57,688 bases of DNA from Oscillospiraceae bacterium (GTDB lineage: Bacteria > Bacillota > Clostridia > Oscillospirales > Ruminococcaceae): positions 1-57,688 of the forward strand of contig CAAGEZ010000049.1 of assembly GCA_900768995.1 (NCBI GenBank). The letters run 5' to 3'. This document shows, one piece after another, positions 1 through 7,825 of the stretch. Numbering within the stretch: position 1 is the stretch's first letter; each line of letters opens with the position of its first letter. The translations under genes were made by a program, and so were the position numbers. The notes below the pieces were generated by a model. It was not told where the DNA came from, searched no databases, and saw only the letters and a list, made by a program, of their open reading frames with translations.

Positions 1-131
1 GATTTCAGCATTTTTTGCTGAGGTCTGCTTTGCTGTGCCTTGTTTCCTGCTTTGATCTTTTAAAAGTTCTCTTGTGTGTTTGATTTCGTTTTGTGGCTTG
101 GTGTTTTGCTCTTATCTAGTAATATACTTCT

Positions 132-160
132 ATTATAGCATTTCGGGATATGAGTGTCAA
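132..160 (-). promoter_or_regulatory. sigma-A promoter for a gene left of the window, with inverted-repeat operator
   Basis: On the minus strand TTGACA (155-160) and TATAAT (132-137) are both perfect and are 17 bp apart, pointing out of the window. A perfect 12-bp inverted repeat, TTTCGGGATATG (141-152) and CATATCCCGAAA (172-183), brackets the -35 box: one arm fills the spacer and the other lies just upstream. The arms are centred 31 bp apart, about three helical turns, which would suit a dimeric repressor. The regulated gene is not in the window, so the regulator is unknown. Confidence 0.6.
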
Positions 161-186
161 CAATTCCGACCCATATCCCGAAAATT

Positions 187-1638
187 TTACATATTTATAT
201 CTTTTGGCTTTTCTATCCTGTCCATCTCAAACCAGAACGTGCTGCCGATGCCCTCCTCCGACTTAACGCCGAACTTGAAGCCGTGGAGAATGAATATCTG
301 CTTTACAATTGAAAGCCCCAGACCAGTTCCGATGACCTCTCTCTTGTGCTTTTCGGCACGGTAGTAGCGGTCGAATATCAGGGGCATAAGCTCCTTTGAA
401 ATGCCGTCGCCCGTATCGGTAACGGATATCTGAATTTTTTTCGGGGTGCAGACCTCTGTAACATAAACAGTCTTTTCCTCGCCGGAATAGTTTACAGCAT
501 TGTTCACAAGGTTGTAGATTATCTGGTCGAACTTGATAAGATCAGCCTCGCCCCAGGCTTCCTCGTTGGTGCTCACATAGAACTTGTAGCCGTCACGCTC
601 GGAGAGCAGCTTGTATCGGGTCATAATTTCCTTTAGCCTGCTGCCCACGCAGAACGGCTCTTTGTGAAGCTCGGTACTGCCGTTTTCAAGCTTTGTCAGG
701 TCCATAATGTCATTTACCAGAGCCGCCAGACGGTCGCTCTCCTCGATGATTATGCCAAGGTGCTCGTCACGCTTGACAGGGTCATCGCCCGACAGGTCAC
801 GTATCATCTCCGCATATGCTTTCACCATTGTAAGGGGCGTGCGCAGGTCATGGGAAATGTTCGCCATAAGGTCACGGCGCATAGTGTCTATCTTGGTTAT
901 CTCGTTTGATGCATAGTTCAGCGTTTCCGCAAGCTGCTCGGTCTCGGTATAGCCACGGCCGTTGAATTTGACGTTGTAATCACCCTGAGCAAGCTTCTCA
1001 GCCGAACGTGTAATGCGGACGATCGGCGTTGCCACAAGGCTTGAAAGGAAAATGGATATGCCGAACGCCAGCGCCAGCATCGCAAGGCTCACCTGAAGCA
1101 TCTGCACCCTGAGTATATCCACCGTGGATTCCAACGGTTCAAGAGATGTGTTCAGAAGCAGATATCCCTTGGGGTCATCTTTTGTTCCCAAAAGCATCGC
1201 AAACATAAGGGTGTTGTTTTCAAAGCGTGAGTTTTTTATCTCTGCATAATATATCCCCGTTGAGCTGTCATATGCAAGCTTTCGGTATTTTGCAAGGGAA
1301 GCACCGCTGTGGAGCAGGCAGTTTTTGCCCATAACATCATAGGAATAAACGCTGAGCCCGTATCTGTCCTGAATAAGCACGCAGGTGTCATTATCGTGGG
1401 CTATCCTGTCAAGGGAGTCGGTAGTAAAGCCCTCCTCGCTCCATTTTGTAAGGATATAGCTTGCGATAGACGAAATATCGTTGGTTTTCTCCGTTCTGTA
1501 GGTGGCTTCGAGGGAGAATGTAAAGGATATCCATATCATTATGAGAATGCTCACAATGAAAATGGCAAAATATATCCACACCGTGAAACGGATACTTCTC
1601 AGAGCCTTTTTCAGCTCAACTTTCTTACTTGCCGCCAT
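187..1638 (-). CDS. two-component sensor histidine kinase (HAMP, HisKA, HATPase)
   Basis: This is a 483-residue membrane sensor kinase. A first membrane segment lies near residues 17-40, an extracellular sensor region follows to about 180, and a second segment spans about 181-203. A HAMP linker comes next, then the HisKA box with SHDLRTPLT (phospho-acceptor His263). The ATPase domain shows the N box (NLVNNAVNYS), the G1 box (DTGDGIS) and the G2 box (GTGLGLSI). It autophosphorylates and passes phosphate to the response regulator encoded just upstream, whose 3' end it overlaps by 14 bp, so the two are translationally coupled. The architecture resembles PhoR/VanS-type kinases; the signal cannot be read from the sequence. 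Confidence 0.93.
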   Translation of the reverse strand: MAASKKVELKKALRSIRFTVWIYFAIFIVSILIMIWISFTFSLEATYRTEKTNDISSIASYILTKWSEEGFTTDSLDRIAHDNDTCVLIQDRYGLSVYSYDVMGKNCLLHSGASLAKYRKLAYDSSTGIYYAEIKNSRFENNTLMFAMLLGTKDDPKGYLLLNTSLEPLESTVDILRVQMLQVSLAMLALAFGISIFLSSLVATPIVRITRSAEKLAQGDYNVKFNGRGYTETEQLAETLNYASNEITKIDTMRRDLMANISHDLRTPLTMVKAYAEMIRDLSGDDPVKRDEHLGIIIEESDRLAALVNDIMDLTKLENGSTELHKEPFCVGSRLKEIMTRYKLLSERDGYKFYVSTNEEAWGEADLIKFDQIIYNLVNNAVNYSGEEKTVYVTEVCTPKKIQISVTDTGDGISKELMPLIFDRYYRAEKHKREVIGTGLGLSIVKQIFILHGFKFGVKSEEGIGSTFWFEMDRIEKPKDINM

Positions 1639-2311
1639 CGAACTTGTAGCCCATTCCTCTCAGCGTGATGATGAATTTGCGGTATTCCCCGAGAGAGTTT
1701 CTCAGCATCTTGATGTGGGTGTCAACGGTTCTGTCATCGCCGTAGAAATCGTATCCCCACACCTCTTCAAGGAGCTTTTCACGGGAAAGCGCAATGCCCT
1801 TGTTGCGGACAAGATAGAAAAGGAGATCATATTCCTTTGGGGTAAGGGAAGCGGGAACGCCGTCCACCTTTACAACTCTGCCCGACATATCAATTTCAAG
1901 TCCCTCGAACTTGAGAGTCTCCCTGCCCTCGGTCTGCTCTGCGGGAGCACTTCTCTTGATGACCGCCCTTATTCTCGCAAGCAGCTCCTTGGGAGAGAAC
2001 GGCTTTGTAACATAGTCGTCAACGCCTATCTCGAAGCCGAAAAGCTTGTCATATTCCTCGCCCCTGGCGGAGAGCATTATAACAGGGGTCTGCTTGGTCT
2101 TGCGAATTTCCTTTACAGCGGAATATCCGTCAAGCTTGGGCATCATAATGTCCATAATGATAAGGTCGAAATCCTCCTTGCGGCAGATCTCAACAGCCTC
2201 CATACCGTCCTCGGCTTCAACGGTCTCAAAGCCGTCAAACTTGGCATATTCGCTTATTACGTTTCTGATATTCTTTTCATCATCAACAATAAGTATCCTT
2301 TTTTTATCCAT
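1625..2311 (-). CDS. OmpR/PhoB-family response regulator
   Basis: This 228-residue regulator has a receiver domain (VDDEK acidic pair near residues 9-13, phospho-acceptor Asp54 in IIMDIMMP, and the conserved Thr/Ser and Lys of MLSARG and YVTKPF). A winged-helix DNA-binding domain follows, with the typical C-terminal VRGMGYKF-like motif reading TLRGMGYKF. The open frame extends 29 codons further upstream, but that stretch runs through an intergenic palindromic repeat and has no ribosome site. The ATG at 2311, preceded by AGGGATC, gives the family-standard N-terminus MDKKRILIVDDE. It is the partner of the downstream kinase. Confidence 0.93.
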   Translation of the reverse strand: MDKKRILIVDDEKNIRNVISEYAKFDGFETVEAEDGMEAVEICRKEDFDLIIMDIMMPKLDGYSAVKEIRKTKQTPVIMLSARGEEYDKLFGFEIGVDDYVTKPFSPKELLARIRAVIKRSAPAEQTEGRETLKFEGLEIDMSGRVVKVDGVPASLTPKEYDLLFYLVRNKGIALSREKLLEEVWGYDFYGDDRTVDTHIKMLRNSLGEYRKFIITLRGMGYKFDGGK

Positions 2312-2349
2312 AATGATCCCTGCTTTCTCTGTATTTTTTGTGGGGTCTG

Positions 2350-2451
2350 ATACTAATAACCAATAAAACTGTAGACAAAAAATCTTCGCAGAATCCATAT
2401 ATGCAAGATTATGCTCGATTTTTTGTACAGTTTTTAATTGGTTCTTAGTAT
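2350..2451. repeat. palindromic MITE-like repeat A, copy 1
   Basis: A 102-bp imperfect palindrome with ends ATACTAATAACCAAT and ATTGGTTCTTAGTAT; the two halves pair nearly throughout around a central CATATATG. The same element recurs at 15224-15325 (inverted) and 33186-33286. This copy sits in the 5' leader region of the response-regulator/kinase operon. No open reading frame is carried, so a transposase would have to act in trans. Confidence 0.85.
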
Positions 2452-2536
2452 GATTTTTATGATTACATTATAACACGCAAATGTGTATTTTCTGTGAAAA
2501 TCAGGAGAAAACAGCTGATATCACTGCATATCAGTA

Positions 2537-2587
2537 TAAAAAGCTGCAGCTTTCAACATTTATCCGAAGAGATGTTGAAAGCTGCAG
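2537..2587 (-). terminator. intrinsic terminator of the esterase operon
   Basis: A perfect 16-bp stem (2544-2559 with 2572-2587, arm CTGCAGCTTTCAACAT) and a 12-nt loop. On the minus strand the hairpin is followed by CTTTTTAT. It lies directly after the stop codon at 2594. Confidence 0.85.
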
Positions 2588-2593
2588 GAAAAT

Positions 2594-3394
2594 TCAATTT
2601 CTGCGCACCCAGTCAAGCGCCAGCTCAAACCACTGTGCCGCTGTATCGTTTATATACCTTGGGTCATTGTTCTTGATAGTGGTGATATCGCACATCGCAA
2701 TGCCGTGACCGCCCTTAGGGAAAATGTGCAGCTCAAAGGGTATGTTATTTTCGGAAAGCGCATCCGCAAACATAAGGCTGTTTTTCACGGGGACGATATT
2801 ATCATCAGCGCAGTGCCAGATGAATGTGGGGGGAGTGGTGTCCGAAACGTGGTTTTCAAGGCTTGCAAGGGCTTTCAGCTCATCAGTGGGGGCAATGTTT
2901 TTGGCGGAAAGGGGGTGGGTGTATTTTCCTGCGGTTATGACAGGATAGCAGAGCACCATTCTGTCGGGACGGATATTCTCCGAAAAAAGCTGCTCATAGC
3001 GCTTGTAATGCACGCCGAGGCTTGCGCTCAGATGTCCTCCTGCGGAGAAGCCGCAGAGAATTATACTGCCGTCGCAGTGAAGCTCATCTGCATTTTTTCT
3101 GATATATTCCACCGCTGCCGCAAGCTCTAATAGTGCTGTGGGAAATGGCTTGTCAACGCAGCTGTATTCAAGGACAAAGCCATTGTAGCCATAGGAATAC
3201 CACCTTGCGGCACAAGGCTCTCCCTCTCGTTTTGAGCAGTGCTCATAGCTGCCGCCGGGGACGGCTATGACGGCGGGGTATTTCCTGTCCGGGTCATTAT
3301 CGTGGATAAGGCAGGTGAGGGAGGGGGAAAGCTTTTCGCCGTTTATGCCTGATTTTTCATATGGCGGGGTGAGTAGGGTGATAAATGTTTTCAT
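2594..3394 (-). CDS. alpha/beta-hydrolase, BD-FAE/acetyl-esterase type
   Basis: A 266-residue alpha/beta-hydrolase without a signal peptide, so probably cytosolic. The oxyanion-hole region is PGGSYEHCSKREG (residues 46-58), the nucleophile elbow is GFSAGGH with Ser117, and the acid and histidine lie in CADDNIVP and KGGHGIAM near the C-terminus. The family hydrolyses short acyl esters, often acetyl groups from xylan or small molecules; the substrate here is not predictable. It is the last gene of a three-gene cluster: it starts 9 bp after the BY-kinase-like gene and ends at a strong terminator. Confidence 0.85.
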   Translation of the reverse strand: MKTFITLLTPPYEKSGINGEKLSPSLTCLIHDNDPDRKYPAVIAVPGGSYEHCSKREGEPCAARWYSYGYNGFVLEYSCVDKPFPTALLELAAAVEYIRKNADELHCDGSIILCGFSAGGHLSASLGVHYKRYEQLFSENIRPDRMVLCYPVITAGKYTHPLSAKNIAPTDELKALASLENHVSDTTPPTFIWHCADDNIVPVKNSLMFADALSENNIPFELHIFPKGGHGIAMCDITTIKNNDPRYINDTAAQWFELALDWVRRN

Positions 3395-3403
3395 ACTGCT
3401 CCT

Positions 3404-4675
3404 TTATTGCTTGTCGGGCTGTGGCTTTTTTACAGAGCAAAGAGCTGTGAAGCCGCTTTTGAAGCCCAAAATGCCCTTGGCGGTATCGGCTGATATGTCA
3501 TCTTCGCTGCATACGGTGACAATGCCAGTGCAGCACTTTGTTATGCACTGCCACTCGCTGCCCTCAAAGGCTTTCGGGGCACATAGGAGGACGGCATCAT
3601 ACTGTGCGGAGAGATATTCGATAAGTCGGTCATATTCGGGGGACGTGAAAACCGAGGCTGATGTATTCGTGCCCTTTGTGTCGGATATCACATCAACGCC
3701 CTTTCGTGCATTTATGGCAAGAGCGTCCCAGACGGTGCATTTTCCTGTGATGATATCGGTAAGTCCTCCGTGGGCTGATATTTTGAAAAACTCAGCCGTT
3801 TCGGGGGAGCGGAGACGGCATTCTATAACTGCGGTACGATGACCCTTTTCCGCAAATGCGCAGGCAAGATAGGCTGTTATCTTTGTTACTGGGGATATGC
3901 CCTTTGCGGGGGTGTGGCTGTCTGATGCAATGGCAATGACCCTTGGCTTATTGCTGCCGCCTGCACGGATAAGCTGCTCTGCAGCTTCGGTGTATCCGCT
4001 TTTGTCAAGTCCCTCAGGGGCTGAAAGGGGCAGTGCGCCGAGATTTACCGATGAGCGGCAGGCATCTTTGATATATTCCTGCATTGAAAGATTGTAGTGA
4101 TAATCATTGTCCGTGTCAGCCTTTATTGGACGGTATGCATCGTGGTGCTCTCTTTCCGAAAGGGAAAGGGCAATAAAGCAGACCAGTGCCCCCCCGAGTC
4201 CTGCGGAGAGCATTACCGTCACAAGGGAAATTGTGGGAGCGGCAGTCTTGTCAAAGCAGGATATCACCTCAAAGGGGGGAACGTCCTCGCTGCCGCTTAT
4301 GATATTCAGGATATTTATGAGGATTATGGGAGCTTCCTCGGGGGAATCAAGACCGCTTACGGTTATTTCCGCTCCCGATGTGTTTCCGAGCCTTTCAACG
4401 GATATGGCGGCTTTCAGCTCCTTTGCCGTAAGCCCTGAAACCTCTCCCGCACGGGTGAGAACATCTTCGTTCATAACCGCTTTTCTGAGTGCCGAAACGC
4501 TTCGGGTAATGCCCGTGTCAACAACGCCCTCTTCATTTTCGGAAGCGGTGAAATACAAAAGAGCGCTGCCGTTTTCTGGAGCATTACCTGCAAAAAGGCA
4601 GAAAACCCCTGCGGCGGCAGCCGTGATGACTGCCGCAAGCAGGGGATATAGAGCCTTTTTTATTTTTCGGGACAT
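3404..4675 (-). CDS. Wzz/CpsC-like chain-length protein fused to a degenerate BY-kinase (CpsD-like) domain
   Basis: This 423-residue protein starts with a membrane segment (about 9-29), followed by an extracytoplasmic Wzz-like domain and a second segment near 150-175. A cytoplasmic P-loop ATPase-like domain follows (about 240-415). That layout matches polysaccharide co-polymerase/tyrosine-kinase proteins that control export and chain length of cell-surface polysaccharide. The place where a Walker A motif is expected reads ASDSHTPAKGISPVTK, which lacks the GxxGxGK(S/T) pattern, and the C-terminus has no Tyr cluster. It may therefore be a pseudokinase that acts only structurally. It lies 17 bp after the D,D-carboxypeptidase gene. 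Confidence 0.7.
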   Translation of the reverse strand: MSRKIKKALYPLLAAVITAAAAGVFCLFAGNAPENGSALLYFTASENEEGVVDTGITRSVSALRKAVMNEDVLTRAGEVSGLTAKELKAAISVERLGNTSGAEITVSGLDSPEEAPIILINILNIISGSEDVPPFEVISCFDKTAAPTISLVTVMLSAGLGGALVCFIALSLSEREHHDAYRPIKADTDNDYHYNLSMQEYIKDACRSSVNLGALPLSAPEGLDKSGYTEAAEQLIRAGGSNKPRVIAIASDSHTPAKGISPVTKITAYLACAFAEKGHRTAVIECRLRSPETAEFFKISAHGGLTDIITGKCTVWDALAINARKGVDVISDTKGTNTSASVFTSPEYDRLIEYLSAQYDAVLLCAPKAFEGSEWQCITKCCTGIVTVCSEDDISADTAKGILGFKSGFTALCSVKKPQPDKQ

Positions 4676-4692
4676 TGCCTGACTCTCCTCGA

Positions 4693-6069
4693 TCAGAATT
4701 TTCTCTTTCTTCTGACTTTTCTGTGCTTTTTCTTCTTTTTGGACGCTGCTACGATGATGCTGTAGATAACGATAAGGGCGGCGGCAATGGCTGCTGCTGC
4801 AACGAACCAGCCTGAGGATATGAACTGCTTTGCCTTATCCCAGTTGTATGCAAGCTGAGAAAGCGTCACATCGTCCTGCGCCGCAAGGGGAACTGAGCAT
4901 ACCTCTTCCCCCGACATTGTGAGGGTATATGTTCCGAATATCTGTCCCTTTGAAATGGGAGCGGTGATTGTTCCGTCCTCATTTAAAAGGCTCTGGTCAA
5001 TGTCGATCTTCTCGGTAAGTCGGGAGGTGTCAACGGTCTTTAGCCACATACAGCTGTAGCTTTCAGATGTCACCAGGCGGACAAAATCGCTGTTTTCACC
5101 GAAGCGTACCTGAAGCTCGGTTATTTCCTGATTGGACTGGACTATCTGCTTGTATTCAAAATTCTCGAACGCCCATTCGTAGAGATTTTTGTGGTCCTCA
5201 TAATGGAGATATACGGATTCGCCGTTTTCATCGTACATCGGCGAGCCGAGAGTTACGATAAGGTAGTTGTTGCCGTCTCTTGAACCAAGCGTCACAAGGT
5301 TTCTGCCCGATTCGTCAAGAGTTCCCGTCTTAAAGCCCTTTGCGTACTGATAATAGTAGCTGCTGGAGCGGTTGAGCATACTGTTTGTATGATATATATG
5401 CGCCCAGCCCTCTTCGTGAACGTTGGTTGCGTGCATATCATACTCGGGTGTGGTGGCTATTTCAACCAGCTTGGGGTAGTTATTTACGGCATATTCCGCA
5501 ATCAGCGCCATATCGTTTGCATTGGTGTACTGCTTGTCGTCGTAAAGTCCGTGGGGATTTACGAAATTTGTGCCCGTGCAGCCTATCTCCTTTGCCTTGG
5601 CGTTCATCATATCAACGAAATTTGCGGTGCTTTCGCCGCCGACGTGGTACGCAAGTATTCCTGCGGACTCACAGGCGGATTTGAGCATAAGGGAATACAA
5701 AAGGTCGGTAACGGAAACTACCTCGCCCCTTTCAAGTCCCACCGCCGAGGCGTTCTGACCGTAAAGCTCGTCAAACACCGCAAGGGGGGCTTCAAAGTAT
5801 GTATTGTCAAGGTCCTGTACATTGTCGAGGACAACCATTGCGGTCATTATCTTGGTAAGCGATGCAGGGTACATTTTCTTGTCCGCATTCTTGGAATAGA
5901 CCACAGTGTCCTTATCGAGGTTTATCATTACCGCAGCTTCGCTTGAAATCGTGAAGTTGGGGTTAAAGGTTATGGCTGAGGCTGTATATGAAAACAGTGT
6001 GCACAGCAGGCTCATCAGCACTGCGGCGGCTGTTATGATCGACAGGGTCTTGGTTTTGCTATGCGTCAT
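4693..6069 (-). CDS. D-alanyl-D-alanine carboxypeptidase (peptidase S11, DacF/PBP5-like)
   Basis: A 458-residue secreted, membrane-anchored penicillin-binding protein that trims the terminal D-Ala of peptidoglycan stem peptides. A signal peptide covers about residues 1-32. The catalytic SxxK is Ser70-Leu-Thr-Lys73, and the third motif is KTGT in the middle of the protein. The SxN motif reads Ser132-Ala-Cys134, so the usual Asn is replaced by Cys. A C-terminal membrane helix (about 420-442) is followed by a strongly basic tail. It heads the operon with the Wzz/BY-kinase-like protein and the esterase. A TGGTATAAT extended -10 lies near 6138-6146. Confidence 0.9.
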   Translation of the reverse strand: MTHSKTKTLSIITAAAVLMSLLCTLFSYTASAITFNPNFTISSEAAVMINLDKDTVVYSKNADKKMYPASLTKIMTAMVVLDNVQDLDNTYFEAPLAVFDELYGQNASAVGLERGEVVSVTDLLYSLMLKSACESAGILAYHVGGESTANFVDMMNAKAKEIGCTGTNFVNPHGLYDDKQYTNANDMALIAEYAVNNYPKLVEIATTPEYDMHATNVHEEGWAHIYHTNSMLNRSSSYYYQYAKGFKTGTLDESGRNLVTLGSRDGNNYLIVTLGSPMYDENGESVYLHYEDHKNLYEWAFENFEYKQIVQSNQEITELQVRFGENSDFVRLVTSESYSCMWLKTVDTSRLTEKIDIDQSLLNEDGTITAPISKGQIFGTYTLTMSGEEVCSVPLAAQDDVTLSQLAYNWDKAKQFISSGWFVAAAAIAAALIVIYSIIVAASKKKKKHRKVRRKRKF

Positions 6070-6201
6070 TTTTAGTTGTTCCTTTCTCAGAATATTTTTT
6101 TCTTTCTTTTGTTAGACGAAAAAGTCTGCACCTTTATATTATACCAAATTAACTTTCAAAATGGAAGTGGTTTTTTGATTTTTTTATATGAAAATTTAAA
6201 T

Positions 6202-6233
6202 AAAAATACCGTCAGTCTTTTTAACTGACGGTA
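6202..6233 (-). terminator. intrinsic terminator of the NUDIX gene
   Basis: A 10-bp stem, TACCGTCAGT (6207-6216) with ACTGACGGTA (6224-6233), followed on the minus strand by TTTTTATTT. It begins only 5 bp past the NUDIX stop codon. Confidence 0.85.
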
Positions 6234-6238
6234 TGGCT

Positions 6239-6646
6239 TCACAGACATATTGCCGTTCTTGCCTTATTGACAATGGTTTTGTCGTTCTCATAGGTGAGCA
6301 TTGTGGCGGCGTAGCCGATGTCCACCCAGCGAATCTCGGCTATTTCGTCCTCCTGGGGCGTATAGTCATAGGTCTTTGCCTTGGCTATGAAATAGACCAC
6401 CACTTTCTGAGTGTCCTTCCTCGGAAAATAGGTCACGCTTTCCCTGAACGTGGGGTCAAGGAGGACATCAAGCCCTGTTTCCTCCTTTATTTCCCGAAGA
6501 GCGGTCTCGGTCTCGCTTTCGCCCTGCTCCATATGCCCTTTCGGGAAGGACCAGTGACCGCTGTTGATATGCTTTATGAGCAGTATCTCGGTGTTCCCGT
6601 GGTGCTTGCGGTAAACTATGGCACCGCAGGATTTTTCAAAGGTCAT
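6239..6646 (-). CDS. NUDIX hydrolase, diadenosine-tetraphosphatase-like
   Basis: A 135-residue cytosolic NUDIX protein. The complete NUDIX box runs from GHMEQGE to REIKEETGL (about residues 41-63), with the metal-binding REIKEE core. The N-terminus MTFEKSCGAIVYR resembles bacterial Ap4A/dinucleoside polyphosphate hydrolases, which clear alarmone-like nucleotides. The frame is open upstream, but the ATG at 6646 has a GGGAG ribosome site and gives the usual family length. It is monocistronic. Confidence 0.85.
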   Translation of the reverse strand: MTFEKSCGAIVYRKHHGNTEILLIKHINSGHWSFPKGHMEQGESETETALREIKEETGLDVLLDPTFRESVTYFPRKDTQKVVVYFIAKAKTYDYTPQEDEIAEIRWVDIGYAATMLTYENDKTIVNKARTAICL

Positions 6647-6831
6647 ATACTCTGCACACTCCCTTTCGGATATAAATATTACATTAGTATAATTATAACA
6701 TAAAAAATCGCTTTTGTCTTGTGTTTTTATAAAAAAGTACAAAAAATTTGTTTGAGGGTTGATGTTGCACAAAAATATCAAAGCGATATTGTTAATATTA
6801 TACTATGAAGTGTGCATTGTAAATGATTTTG

Positions 6832-7719
6832 TCAGCATTCGCAGGTGCCCTGATTATCAATATGCATCTCCCTGACTTCCCAGCCTGTGAGACCCATATT
6901 GTCAAGGGCAAAGCGCATTTTGCCGCCGAAGTATTTGTTTTCGGAATCAACGATTGTCATAAGTGTGGGGCCTGCACCGCTGAGATATGCCGCATATGCG
7001 CCGTTTGTGTAGGCAATGTCGAAAATGTCAGAAGCGTGGGGGATAAGCTCCATTCTGTATGGCTGGTGGAGGCGGTCATTCACGGCTGTACGGAGATTCT
7101 CGTACTTGCCCGTAAGGAGAGAAGCAGAGAAAAGAGCCGCTCTTGAAAGGTTGTAAACTGCATCGGAATGGGAAATTTCCTTTGGCAGGCAGGCTCTTGC
7201 CTTTTCGGTCTTAAGCTCGAAATCGGGGATAACGGCGATGAATTTGAGGGTGGTGAAAACCTCCTGCTTTACCCAGTGAACGCTTTTGCCGTCAAAAACG
7301 GCTGTTACGATGCCGCCGAGGAGGGCAGGGGCGGTGTTGTCGGGGTGACCCTCTATCTGAGCGGCGAGGTCAACGGTCTCATCAAGGGAGAGGGGATTGC
7401 CCATAAGCTTGTTTGCTCCCGCAACTCCTGCGATTATGCAGGCGCTGGAGCTTCCAAGACCCCTTGCCATAGGGATATTGTTGGTCTGCTCGATGGTAAG
7501 GCCTTTGAAAGGCTTGCCGCAGATGTTGTAGACTGTCTTTGCGGTATGATAGATAAGGTTTGATTCGTCGGTGGGGACTTCGGTGCTGTCAAGGGAGCGG
7601 ATATGGCAGCCGTCGCTTTCTTCTATATTTATGTAGTTGTAGTAGCTGAGGGCAAGACCAAGGGCGTCAAAGCCTGCGCCAAGGTTTGCGCTTGTTGCGG
7701 GAATGCGGAGATGTATCAT
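6832..7719 (-). CDS. thrB: homoserine kinase
   Basis: A 295-residue GHMP-family kinase that phosphorylates L-homoserine, the step before threonine synthase. The N-terminus MIHLRIPATSANLGAGFDAL and the phosphate-binding loop PMARGLGSSSACI are diagnostic. The C-terminal YLSGAGPTLM is the third GHMP motif. The open frame continues 71 codons upstream, but the ATG at 7719 with AGGAAAGGAA before it, plus a promoter just upstream, fixes the start. No thrC or hom is adjacent. Confidence 0.95.
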   Translation of the reverse strand: MIHLRIPATSANLGAGFDALGLALSYYNYINIEESDGCHIRSLDSTEVPTDESNLIYHTAKTVYNICGKPFKGLTIEQTNNIPMARGLGSSSACIIAGVAGANKLMGNPLSLDETVDLAAQIEGHPDNTAPALLGGIVTAVFDGKSVHWVKQEVFTTLKFIAVIPDFELKTEKARACLPKEISHSDAVYNLSRAALFSASLLTGKYENLRTAVNDRLHQPYRMELIPHASDIFDIAYTNGAYAAYLSGAGPTLMTIVDSENKYFGGKMRFALDNMGLTGWEVREMHIDNQGTCEC

Positions 7720-7753
7720 TTTAACGGGTTCCTTTCCTTTTGGATATGGTATT

Positions 7754-7782
7754 ATTATACTGATTTTGGGGAAGTTTGTCAA
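7754..7782 (-). promoter_or_regulatory. thrB promoter
   Basis: On the minus strand TTGACA (7777-7782) and TATAAT (7754-7759) are separated by 17 bp, about 35 bp upstream of the thrB start codon. Confidence 0.85.
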
Positions 7783-7791
7783 TGATAATAA

Positions 7792-7818
7792 AAAAGCGTA
7801 CCCATTACGGATACGCTC
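7792..7818 (-). terminator. intrinsic terminator after pbuX
   Basis: The stem AGCGTATCC with GGGTACGCT (one wobble) is followed on the minus strand by TTTTTTATT. It separates the xpt-pbuX operon from the thrB promoter. Confidence 0.8.
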
Positions 7819-7825
7819 ATAAAAA

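Noticed and set aside
2312..2398. N-terminal extension of the response regulator
   Set aside because: The extra codons run through repeat A and lack a ribosome site; the ATG at 2311 has one and gives the standard receiver start.
2544..2587. Paired DnaA boxes (CTTTCAACA/TGTTGAAAG) as a secondary origin site
   Set aside because: The pair is part of a 16-bp terminator stem with a T-run; a terminator explains it.
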